From: Obelidium mucronatum | Lineage: Eukaryota; Chytridiomycota; Chytridiomycetes; Chytridiales; Chytriomycetaceae | Direction: 5' to 3' | Length of the DNA: 64,000 nucleotides | Assembly (NCBI GenBank): GCA_025765595.1 | Contig: JAIVFH010000002.1 | Span: 62,001 to 126,000, forward strand | In this document: positions 23,079 through 33,849 of the stretch, in pieces | How the letters are laid out: every line of letters starts with the position of its first letter | Position numbering within the stretch: position 1 is the first letter of the stretch | Program-made: the position numbers and the translations under genes | Notes under the pieces: model-generated | Seen by the model: only the letters and a program-made list of their open reading frames with translations | The model's database searches: none | What the model was told of the DNA's origin: nothing

Positions 23079-25771
23079 ATGTCAGGTCTCTTGACTGCTC
23101 ATTTGTTCAAAGTGGAGATGGTTGGGACTGGAAAAAGGCTGAATGAATTTTCTGATGATACGTTTTTTTTTCCGACCAAGCCGGCTGCCAGAGAATCTGT
23201 GATACGAAACCAAAAAACCGAATATCCGTCAGATATGCAGCAATGCTCAAGTCAAAGTGAAGGACAATCAAACGGTTGTGCAACTGAACCCGTCAGATTA
23301 TGTACCAGGAATCAAGATAACCAGAAAAAGCCGCAGCCGATTGATACCGCACTGGCACAGGCAATGAGCAGCGATCGTTTATTATCGCCTCAAAGCGTTT
23401 TGGTTCCATCCCAGGCGAATCAAACACCGTTGACGACAGCCACGGTCTTGGATCATTGTCTGAACCTCTTGGCTACACCCTTGATTGACCAGGAAATGCG
23501 ACGCTGGACACTCGAGGACCCGGATTTAATGCCTTCAATTGAAGATTGGCTGCTGGTTTGGCGCGTGTCGACGCAACACGGAACTGTACGACCCATCCAC
23601 TTTTCTTTTGACGGAGAGGCTTTTTTGAAGTCCTTCTTTTTTATGCCGCCGGTACTCAGGTAAAGCTACTCCTTCCTCCTAATTCATGATATTATTATTG
23701 CCTTTTTAAATTCCTCCGACTTCCCTTCCTTCTCCTTTTTTTTGGGTTCCTTTTCGATTGCGTTTTGGTGTAACTGTAACCAGTTTCAATTATTGCTCAG
23801 GCTAACAATGTGTGCCGTAACTGCATACTACGCTGGATTACCCGAAGACTCGATTTTTAACTATTACCAAAGAGCAAAGAAGGCTTTTCTTCGAATTGAA
23901 CAATCAAAGCCGACATACCAAACAATCCAGTCTCTTTTCAACATTTTCTTGTTTGGACCAGGTATGCAAACAAAAAAGAAAGATCATCTTTAAAAAAAAA
24001 GAGGTTCTTCATATTAATCCTGTTTGAGGACACTTTTTTTTTCCTTCTAGCATATGGTACAACCATCCGTCCTCCACCAACTTCTACAAATCGCAACAAA
24101 CATGATTATCCAGCTTCGCATCGACGTGGATCCCGATGATTCTCCATGGTTATTCCACCTCAATTTAACACCACGTCAAAAAGAAGATCGACGCCGCGCT
24201 TTTTGGGGTGTCTATTGGGTTTTGAAGCACGAACAAGCCACCAGCGATACCATCACAGTGACAACAACGGCAACAATGACATCACCACTGAACCTCAACA
24301 ACTCGCGCATGAAACCACCGAATGAAATCAACGACCCATACCCCATCTTCGGAATAAACGCAGGCTTCATTCCAACAATCAGTCTCTTGGAAGTGATGGC
24401 CGCGATCCGACAACATCACCTCAAAGCCCCTACAACAAAACGAGGAGGTGAACGAGGAGGAGGAGGAGGAGGAATCCAGCAAATATTCGCATCCGAAACA
24501 ACTTCCTCCCTAAACACGTTCCTACTGACTGTCCACGCCTCCATCCCTTTAAACTACATTCTCATTTCCAAGACCGCACATGTTGCTCACCCGACAAGAT
24601 TCCCTCCGCTTCACTACCCAACTCGACGCACTTCCCGTGATTGAAGCGTTTTCTTCCATGGTATTGAGTCTGCTTCTGCCAACTTCGATTTGTATTCTGT
24701 ATCGTCCCTAAACTGTACCTTACTGGCATCTATTTATCCTCGTCGTCGTCGTCGTCGTCGTCGGCGTCATGTAAACCAAGCCAACTGTCACCAAGTCGGT
24801 TGAATATCCTGGATACCGCGGTTACACAGTCTCTTGAAGCCGCAGCTAGAATCGTTACGCTTTATTCGTTTATTCTGGAGGTTTGGGAATCGGCGGGAGA
24901 TGAACCTGTTGCCGCTGCTGCTTCTTCTGCTGCTGCACGGATAGGTGATACTACCGGAGATGATGATAATGAAGATGATGACAAGACGAGGAAGGGCAGG
25001 TCTCCTCTCCCACCAGCACCACAACAACCACCACCGCGGCCGCTCCCGCGTTGGTTTCATCCCACTCCCAATATCACTTGCTTCTACAGTCTCTTTGAAG
25101 CAGCGATTGTGATTTGGTTTATATCGTGCCGAATGGCTCCGGAATGGCGGGCAAGGCTGCAAATACTTCAACGCCGCCCGAAACAAGACAACAAAGACGA
25201 CTTGAACGGCGGCGCAGGCGACGGCGAAGGAGAAGAAGTTAAAACGGGAGGTGTCGGTGGACTTGGAATTGAAGAGCTGCAATCCAAGTTGGTGTACATT
25301 ATTGGATTCATGAAGAACGCGATTGTTGACGCAAAATTAATGGGTGGTGGCGGCGGTAGTAGTGTCTATGCGCCGTTGGTTCGGTACTTGGATTCCATGT
25401 GCCGGGAAATGTCGTTAGGGTTGAAGCCTCATTGTCATGAAGCTGATGATCATGGGATGAAGACTAACAGCACCAAGGAGGAGCGCGTCAACAATCGCTC
25501 TACTACTAGTACTACTGCTACGGCTACTGCAAACAGTACGTGCAGTACCCAACTTGACTGGCAAATCAAAGTTAAAGCCGCCACCACCAGCAGCAACACA
25601 TCAGAAGAAGTCAAACCTGCGAGTAATGATAAACCACCGGCACCACATGCTTTCCTTGGGTTTCTCGGACTTGAGTTGATATGCGGTTCCAGGTGGACTG
25701 GGGAGGGTGATGAGAGTTGGCGGCTTTTTTGGAGAAACTTGAATGTCGACGATGACGGTCACGAACAATGA
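23079..25771 (+). CDS. Fungal transcription-factor (MHR) domain protein, paralog C (two apparent frame breaks)
   Basis: Same family as paralogs A and B. Exon 1 (23079 to about 23660) ends with SFDGEAFLKSFFFMPPVLR, exon 2 (about 23800-23960) has YYQRAKKAFLRIEQSKPTY, and exon 3 starts near 24051 and has VDPDDSPWLFHLNLTPRQKE. In exon 3 the frame shifts by one base near 24582 (before LTRQDSLRFTTQL) and again near 24711 (after LLLPTSICILYRP). Conserved family sequence resumes after each break, through HAFLGFLGLELICGSRW to the stop at 25771. A TCG repeat (24736-24762) encodes a serine run absent from paralogs. No N-terminal zinc cluster is visible. It may be a young pseudogene, or an intact gene with sequence errors. 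Confidence 0.55.
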
Positions 25772-25917
25772 AAAACGTTTTGTTTGTTGCTTTCAATATT
25801 GATTATTTAATAATTACCCCAAACTATATATATGCTATTTAAAATTAAAATAAATATATTACTTTACAAAATAATTTAAAGGGTTCATTTTTTTTCAAGG
25901 CTAGCAAGGCAGAAAAA

Positions 25918-28055
25918 ATGAAATGTAATCGATGTGTCAGCGAGAACCATGGAGATTGTTATCCTGGAGCTATAGCATGCCAGCGGTGCACCGACCAAGG
26001 CTTCATCTTGGAATGTAGATACCCAAAGAACCCGCCTGTTGTCACAGCCGCTCAAACGGGTACGCAAGCTCAGTAGCTGTATCTAAGCCGCCAATCAACA
26101 ATGCCGAAAACACAATACAACTCGAACTGGAAGCGGCGATAATCATACCAACCAATATCGAAACCAAAACAGCAACACATCCTGATGATGCTAATCATTA
26201 TCAACATATCGTTCCAAAATCGTCAACCGACGGTCTATTGGGCCAATATATGAGCATGATGGAAACTCCCTTGATTGATTTAGAAGCGCACTTTTGGGAA
26301 ATGGAGAATCCGGACTTGCTTCCGACACTTGATGATTGGTTTTTGGTGTTTCGGGTGTCAACGCTGGAACGAAGTATGGCGCCGATTCACTTTTCATATG
26401 ATGGAGACGCGTTCTTGAGTACTTTTTTTCAGCAGCCGCCAATGTTAAGGTGCGGGGGAAAGGAACAAACAGCTTTTTTTTTTTTTACTTTTGCTTGCTT
26501 CTTGTGTGGCTTGAATGCTAATTCGATGTTTCTCAGGCTGATTATTTGTGCCATATCAGCACACTACGCGCCATTGCCACCAGAAACAACGTTTAAATAC
26601 TATACCCGTGCAAGAAAGGCTTTTGTTCGAGCAGAATCCTCAAAATCGACTTACAAGACTGTACAAGCCTTGTATAACATTTGCCAGTTTATTCAAAGTA
26701 AATATTCCCTTTTTTCCTTCTTTTTTATTTGGCTCGTTGACGGTTTGATCTAGTTATATAACCCAATCCCTCTCTTTTTCATATTATCAGCAAGAGGACA
26801 ACCCCATTTGATGAAACCATTCCTTCAAGCAGCCATCAACTTGATTGTACACCTTCAATTAGACATTGACCCAAATGATTCCCCGTGGTTATTTCACTTG
26901 AATCTATCTGCAAGGCAGAAGGAGGACCGCAGACGCGCATTTTGGGCAGTCTATCTTCTGATGGTGGAATACAAAGCCACAGACACTGCCGAAGACGGGG
27001 TTTCACAAACATTGACATGTCATAAAATCAATCCCCCAAGCGCGGTTCATATTCCGTATCCAGTATTCAACGAGCACGCACAAGTTCTACAAGTCAATCA
27101 ACTCTTTGAACTGCTTGGCGCGATCCGCGTCAGATACTCAAACCCGCCACCGCGAATAACCGACATAATAACACCTGGATTGATTGAACCCATGAAGACA
27201 TCACTAGTCTCCATCCACACCGCACTTCCAGCCAACAGTATTCTTTTGATTCCATCCACCGAAACCTTGACAACCAACGACATGGACAGCATTGCAACGC
27301 GTCTTTCCCAAATCCCTCTTGAAAACTCGTTCACGACAATCACAATCACTTTGCTATCTCAGGCCTCTCTGTGTGTATTCCATCGACCCCAGCTGTACCT
27401 GACATGCGTTCCGGCATTCCATCCCGACAAACTCGATACAGAGCAGCGAGAAATCATTCAAAACGCTGTATCCACATGCTTTGATTCCGCTTTGAGAATC
27501 ATCAACCTCTATTCCTTCTTTGCAGGAATCGCCTCCAGTGTGACAACAAACGACGAAGAGACACCACCCCCGCCGCCGCCGCCGCACTGGTTCCACCAAA
27601 GCCCACAACTATCCGGATTCTATGCTCTCTTTGAATCAGTTCTCGTTCTTTGGTTCATAATCTGTCGTATGGATTTATCTTGGACAAGTGTGACGCGTGT
27701 TGGGCAGCGCGAGGAAAAGGACTGGACGAGTTTGAGTCGACGCATGAGATGGATTATTAGATACATGAAGGATTCTGTGGATTTGTTTGGGATGAATGAT
27801 GGCGCGTTCACGCCTTTGCTTGTGTGTATGGAGGGAATGATGAAGGAGGTTCAGTATGCGGGGTATTTTGAGAATCTTGTGGTGTGTATGAAGGTTGTGG
27901 ATCTTGGTGGGGGTGGCTCTGCTATGGTTGCAGAGTCGGAAACTGTGAAGGAGCCCCATGCGTTTCTTGGGTTGTTGGGGTTGGAGGTGGCAGGGGGGAT
28001 ACGGTGGCATGGGTCCAGTGAGGGCCGGTGGAGACAGTTTTGGGGAAAGTTGTAG
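25918..28055 (+). CDS. Fungal transcription-factor (MHR) domain protein, paralog D, with zinc-cluster-like N-terminus
   Basis: This copy has the best-preserved N-terminus. ATG 25918 gives MKCNRC, then six cysteines spaced C-x2-C-x7-C-x6-C-x2-C-x8-C. That resembles the Zn2Cys6 DNA-binding cluster of fungal regulators, but it lacks the usual basic residues after the second cysteine and has one extra residue before the third. Near 26060 the frame must shift by one base to reach the next conserved segment (YMSMMETPLID near 26250). Exons at about 26080-26450, 26536-26697 and 26791-28055 then follow the family plan, with LDIDPNDSPWLFHLNLS, RQKEDRRRAFW, and the ending HAFLGLLGLEVAGGIRWHG. The long last exon is intact. 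Confidence 0.6.
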
Positions 28056-28090
28056 TTCAATCTTTTCTTCTTCCCGAGTATAGTTTTACC

Positions 28091-30518
28091 ATGTTTCACT
28101 TTTCTTGGTCAACAGAGATAGAAGCAATTGAAAAAATTTGTAAAACAGCCATGAGGTGCCTTAGATGTGCACGAACAGGAGCCTCCTGTGAGCGAAGTCC
28201 CATGAGTCCTAGCAGTGGCAGCGAGATCTTAGTAGACTGCAGGCGGCCACAGATGCCATCACAACACCAGTACAAGCTACTAACAATACGGAATCTGATG
28301 GACGATGAATTCACAACCACCAATCCATCTCCGCCACCACAACTACCTCAACACAACAGCCTTAAAAGATCGCCGAGTAAACATTCTCAGGATGAAGATA
28401 GAGAGTCGACTGGATCAGCAGATTCGATGAGTGAATCACCTGTCCAATTTGGAAGCAGCCCACTGGATTACGTCATGTACATGATGGAAGCACCTATCGC
28501 AGATACAAACTGCAAAAGTGGCTGGGACATGGAGGATCCCGATCTCATGCCTTCGTATGACGACTTTCTTCTAGTCTGGAGAACTCTCACCAACAATGGA
28601 GCACAACGACCCATCAGCTTTATTTTCGACGCCGAATCATTCTTGAACAACTTTTTTCAGCAGCCGCCAGTCTTTAGGTAATGCGCTTTTTTTGGGCTAT
28701 CGGGAGGGTCCAACAGGGTTTTTAGTGTTTTGTTTGCTGAACCCTTTTCTCGACTCAGGCTTATCGTTTGTGCAATTTCGGCGCATTATGGCTCGTGCCA
28801 ACCTGCAATTGCTCTATCATACTACCAGAGAGCAAGGAAAGCACTGATTCGTGCCGAAGCAGGCAGGCCAACATACCAAACAGTTCAAGCGCTGCTCAAC
28901 ATTTGCCTCTTTGCCCAAGGTAATTCGAAAAAAATGGAACCTACCAACCGAAACCCTAATTTCTCAAAACCCATACCAATATATAAAACACCAGCCAAGG
29001 ACCAACCCGACCTCAAAATCCCATTCTTGCAGCGAGCCGTAGAATTGGTTCTGCAACTCAAACTGGATATTGACCCCGACGACTCTCCCTGGCTCGACCA
29101 CCTGAATTTAACACCGCGACAAAAGGAAGACCGGAGACGCGCGTTTTGGAACTGCTATCTGGCGTTAATCGAGGAACAAGCAACCTGCAGCAACACAATC
29201 ACAACAAAGCTAAAAGCCGACAAAATCAAACTCCCATCCACAATCCGCGATCCATACATTTTATTCCTGTCCTATACCACATCGAAACCACTGTTTATAT
29301 TGACGGAATTAGTCGCATCGATTCGATACCATCACCGATTCACAGTGCCGACACGAATCCAAGACATCTTGGCATCGGATTCGCTCTCGAAACTACACGC
29401 TCTACTCCATTCAAGTCATTTGAGTGTTGAACTCAACCTGCTCTTGATCCCAACACGTCTGGACGTTTTCACACAGCAAGACCAAGACTCTTTTTTTCAG
29501 CGAATGGACCCGTTGCTTCCTCTGGAAGCGTCAAGTACGATTCTTTTAAACTTACTTATGCAGTCTTCTATCTGTCTTGTGTATCGACCGAAACTGTATT
29601 TATCAGCCCTCAAGTGTTGTTCACCTTTGCATCTGACTGCCTCGCAACAGTATATTATCCATCATACAATCGCGCAAACCTATGAAGCCGCGTGTAAAAT
29701 CTTGCATCTGTTCTCGTTTTTTGTCGGACTTGATGAAGAAGAAGACGCAGAATCCACCATTATCAGCACAGTCTCTACAACAGCAAAAATTACAAACACC
29801 ACCACCACCACCACCACCACTGCTGCTGCTGCAGCTGCCACAACACCACCACCTTCATCCATCGCCACACCCCCTCCCCCATCCCCCTCCCCTCTCCTCC
29901 CCCTCCTCGTCCTCCAACAACAAAACGTCGCTGCTGGTTCCACAAAATCACCCACAACACCTGCTTCTACTCCCTATTCGAAGCATTCCTCGTATTCTGG
30001 TTCATGAACTGTCGAATGCACCCAGACTGGCGACGCATCTCTTTGCCCACGCCTCCCACACAAGCACAGTACGCCTTCTCAAGGAGACTCATGAACCGGC
30101 TTTCACGGATGCTCGCGTTCATGAAGGATGCTGTGGAATACTCGAATCCAGACAAGGAAGGCGGGGTTTTTGTTCCCTTGATTGTTTGTATGGAGGGAAT
30201 GTTGAAGGAGATGGGTTCTTGTTGTGCTGATGGTGTGGGGCGGTTGCAATTACGATGCAGGGTGTCGACGCGTTCAATGGTAGCAACGATTTGGCAGCTG
30301 CGGTGAAGATGGAGACGGATCATGTGGAGGAACTTGTTTTGGGAATGAAGGTTGTTTCTTTGGGAGTGACTCCTGCTGCTGCTGGCGGGGTGGATACATC
30401 GATTATCAAGGAACCGAGAGCTTTTCTGGGTTTACTTGGAATGGAGGTTGGTGGTGGTATTCGGTGGCCTGGTCCTGTAGAAGAAAGTTGGAGGTTGTTT
30501 TGGAAACTGTATTCTTGA
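28091..30518 (+). CDS. Fungal transcription-factor (MHR) domain protein, paralog E, degenerate zinc cluster and frame breaks
   Basis: It starts about 35 bp after paralog D ends, on the same strand. The N-terminus contains MRCLRCARTGASC (from 28151), matching the first three cysteines of a zinc cluster. The positions expected for cysteines four and five read Ser (AGT and AGC), and a last cysteine follows. Exon 1 ends near 28678 (FNNFFQQPPVFR). Exon 2 has YYQRARKALIRAEAGRPTY. Exon 3 has DIDPDDSPWLDHLNLTPRQK. The frame is lost in a proline/threonine-rich repeat (29800-29930), resumes with FYSLFEAFLVFWFMNCRM, and is lost again by one base near 30240. The end is RAFLGLLGMEVGGGIRWPG. It may be a pseudogene or affected by assembly indels. 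Confidence 0.55.
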
Positions 30519-30685
30519 AGGGATACAAAAGAAGAAAAAAATCAGGGAGACTCTTTAGCCGTAATGCAATGCACATGTGTAAATAAAAACGTAAAGCGAA
30601 CCTTTTTCTGCATAATGCCGGAGAACATTACATTATAGTTAATATATATGTATATTTTTTTTTACATGGTCAAAAACTCAATCAA

Positions 30686-31907
30686 TCAAACTTCCTTGGC
30701 CAAAATCTTTTTGCAAATCGCATCGTCCTTCAACGCCAACAGCATATCCCCTTCCGAAACATTCAGCTTAACTTTCTGATTGGGATCCATAAATTTCCCC
30801 GTCTCCATCAATATACACCGCGTCTCAAATAACTGTAATGCAACTTTCTCCAGCAAGTGAGTCGTAGGAAACGGGATCGATAGCGGCTGACAATATGCCT
30901 TGTGTTCATCAACAACCTAGGATAGCAAAAAAAAAGAAGGGGTGAGTTTCGCATTACAACCATAATTCTACTCTACACGCCAAAAAAAAAAAAACTCACA
31001 CTCTCAAACGTAGCATCCAAATCCCCAGTCTTTCTCATACTCTTTCGAATAGCAAGTAAAAACAACTTTTGATGCACCGACGAATTTGTAATGAAAGGAA
31101 CCACAGTCGGCGAAAACAAATCTCGAATGACATCAGAAATCAACTTCCGATCCACTTGTGGACGTCCAGTTTCTTTTGATATGTACTTGGACGCCTTTTC
31201 GGCATCTTTGCTGCTGCATGTTGATTCGAGGGATTCAATGGCTTTCCTGCAAATATCCAATGCTCGTCTCGCATCCCCACTCATTCCAGCCACTTTCTTT
31301 GTACAAAATGTGATTGCATCGGGATGGATGGCTCCGCCTCCGCCTACTCGGCTCTCAATGATTTGAGCTAGCTCAGCTGCTGTGTACGCGTTGAACCCTA
31401 GTCTTGAACCTCCAACTCGACTATTGATTTTATGTGAAAAGACTCTTTCGGGAAGATCCATTGTATTCGCAATGGCGATCAAGATTAATGGCGAAGAAGG
31501 AATTCGCGGCCAGTTGAAGAAATTGTAGATGACAGTCTGCTTTGACGTAAGAAGAAGATCCAGTTCATCCACCATCAGGATTCTGTTTTGAGTTAAAAAA
31601 AAAAGGAATACATCAAAAAACAAAAAAAAAACACGAAGTCACTATTACATGGGAACGACATTCTTCTTGTCAAACAAATCTTTCCCCGCTTTCCCCTTCT
31701 TTTTAGTAGATGCTCCCGCAGTGCCACCATTGCCGACTCCAAAAAACTCTTGAAGCAAATCGCAAGCATGTTTGGGAGACACTTTTGGGGATTCAGGAAA
31801 CAAGGCCTCCCAAAAGGCGCAATACGCTTGATTCGGGTCCGTGAGTTTCATGCCATTGATTTCAATGAATCGGAAGGGGGGTATACTCTATCACAGTGTT
31901 TAGTTTA

Positions 31908-31949
<42 letters not shown>

Positions 31950-32614
31950 CTACACCTCTTCTGCGACTTGATCCTGCAGCGTCTTGATGACTTGCCTGAC
32001 AGTGGCTGTCTTCCCCGTTCCCGGCACGCCCGAGATATCTAGTTGAAGCAAGAGAGTTAATTCACGACAGCGTCTAAACACGCTGGTTGATCCGTACACA
32101 GACACTCGCCGCCGCCCTTCTCGACGGCCGACGCCAGGTAGCTGTAGATGTCTTCGAACTGGTCCTCGCGGCACGGCAGCGCGTCCGGCACGTGCGACAC
32201 GTGCAGCAGCTCGCGTGCGCGCGCAAGGTCCGTCGGCGGCGGGGCGCGCGCGGCCTCGCGCTTCGGCAGCAGCGGCAGGATGCGCGCGCGCTTCGGCGGG
32301 CGGCGGCGGGTCGGCTGCCGTGCGGGGCTGCGTCTCTTGCGCCTTTCCGTGGTTTCTTGTTCGTCGCCGTCTTCTTCTTCTTCTTCTTCATGATCTTCTT
32401 CTTCGCTTTCATCTTCACTTTCGCTTTCATCTTCATCGTCCTCCTCCTCTTCACCGCCGCCAAAGTTCTTGTCCGAACACTCCGAGTCGTCATCGGAGCA
32501 GTCAGAGACGCCGTCGCTGCGTCCAGAGATCACAACCACTTTCTGCCGCGGCGTGGCGGCAGCGGAGGCGGTCGCGCGGAGGGACCGCCGCGTCGGCGTT
32601 TGCGCTGTGAGCAT
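30686..32614 (-). CDS. ORC1: Origin recognition complex subunit 1
   Basis: AAA+ ATPase subunit of the complex that marks DNA replication origins. The N-terminus is basic, then strongly acidic (Glu/Asp runs, 32370-32460), then basic again. The AAA+ part follows: LHVSHVPDALPCREDQFEDI, then YISGVPGTGKTATV (Walker A, split by an intron near 32085-32041). Next come INGMKL, then ILMVDELDLLLTSKQ (Walker B), IAIANTMDLPERV (sensor 1), and MSGDARRALDICRKAI. The winged-helix end reads VKLNVSEGDMLLALKDD. At least five exons are seen, and one intron contains a run of 36 A (31911-31946). No BAH domain is visible before the AAA+ core. An alternative ATG lies at 32641. Confidence 0.88.
31911..31946. repeat. 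Homopolymer A run inside an ORC1 intron
   Basis: About 36 consecutive A on the + strand (T on the transcribed strand) next to the splice acceptor side of an ORC1 intron. It would form an extreme polypyrimidine tract. The exact length is likely unreliable in sequencing. Confidence 0.85.
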
Positions 32615-32748
32615 TGCGGTGTTCGGACAGATTTTATGCAAAGATTATTCACCAATTTGTCTCTTATTCATCCAACTGATAAAAATAGAAAAAGATGGCT
32701 TCAACCCAACTTTGAAAGAAAAGAGGAAAAGAAAAAAATATCGCTTCG
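32615..32748. promoter_or_regulatory. Divergent ORC1 / DUF599 promoter region
   Basis: About 134 bp between the chosen ATGs of two divergent genes. No specific element is recognised. The promoter role is inferred from the arrangement. Confidence 0.3.
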
Positions 32749-33806
32749 ATGAATTCAGATTCTGTTGCAAACTTGGCTAGTGCTGTATCTTGTGCCGCCG
32801 TCTTGATCCTGTACCACATCTGGCTCGTTTGGACAGTCAGGAACCATCCCGAAAAGACTGTTTTTGGGGTAATGGCTCGCGGAAGGTATGTTTATTTTTT
32901 TTCTTTCAAATCTGCTTTCATACTTTGTCCCTGAATTGACTGTAAAATAGGAAAACTTGGGTAAAAGTAATGATGAAGGGCAAAAAAGATATCCTTGCAA
33001 GTACGCAGCATTTCAGTTTCATCAAAGCCATTCAATGATATTCAACTTCCACCTTTTTTTTTAAAATTTTTTTTGGTAGTTCAAACACTGCGAAACTTGA
33101 TCATGGTCTCTTCAATTCTTGCATCCACTTCCGTTGTCCTCATATTTGGATTCATCACGTTTTTGAATTCAGTTACAATCAACCACAACTCTGCCTCATC
33201 ATCAACTTCATATGGTTTTGTTTTGGATGGCTTATTTAATGCAAAGGTGTGTTTGTTTGTTTTGTTGGCAAGGAATTTTCCTTCTAATATGATTACTCAA
33301 CAAAATAACAATTCAAGGTGATGGTCCTCTGCCTTGTTCTATGTTTCTCATTCTTTTGCTTTGCTCAAGCAATGCGCTTTTACAATCACGTTGGAATGAC
33401 AATCAACATGGGATTCGATGAAAACTCTTGCTCTGAAAACAACTACAACAACAACAACAGCAACAATAATAACATGCACCACCAAGACATTGAAAAAATA
33501 CTCCTCTCCGAAACCACAAGCATTGATTTCGCTGCAGAAATGCTCAATCGCGGCAGTTTATACCAAACTGCAGGGTTACGTGGGTATTACTTGACGTTCC
33601 CCATTTTGGGGTTTCTCTGGGGGCCTTGGAGTTTGATTGGAAGTACGGTGGTCTTGGTGTTGATTTTGAGGATTGTGGATTTCAATCTGGAAAAGTTGTC
33701 GCTGGTTCCTGTTTTGCAGGTTTCTTCATCCACTGATGGTAACTTGAATACAGGAACCGGATTTTTACAATCGACAACAAAAGAAACTACAGTTCTAATT
33801 GAATAA
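32749..33806 (+). CDS. DUF599-type membrane protein
   Basis: Multi-pass membrane protein of the family previously called DUF599, whose role is unknown. Four exons: ATG 32749 (VSCAAVLILYHIWLVWTVRN), then WVKVMMKGKKDILA, then VQTLRNLIMVSSILASTSVV, then MVLCLVLCFSFFCFAQAMR followed by FYNHVGMTINMG. The series WVxxMMxxKxDILAVQTLRNxIM and the SFFCFAxxMRFYNHVG motif are characteristic. An Asn-rich insertion (33435-33475) sits in a loop. Two further hydrophobic segments (YLTFPILGFLWGPWSL and VVLVLILRIVDF) and a polar tail follow. The stop is at 33804-33806. Confidence 0.7.
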
Positions 33807-33849
33807 ATGCTACACATAAAAAAAAAGTAATAATAATGCAACCCTCTTT

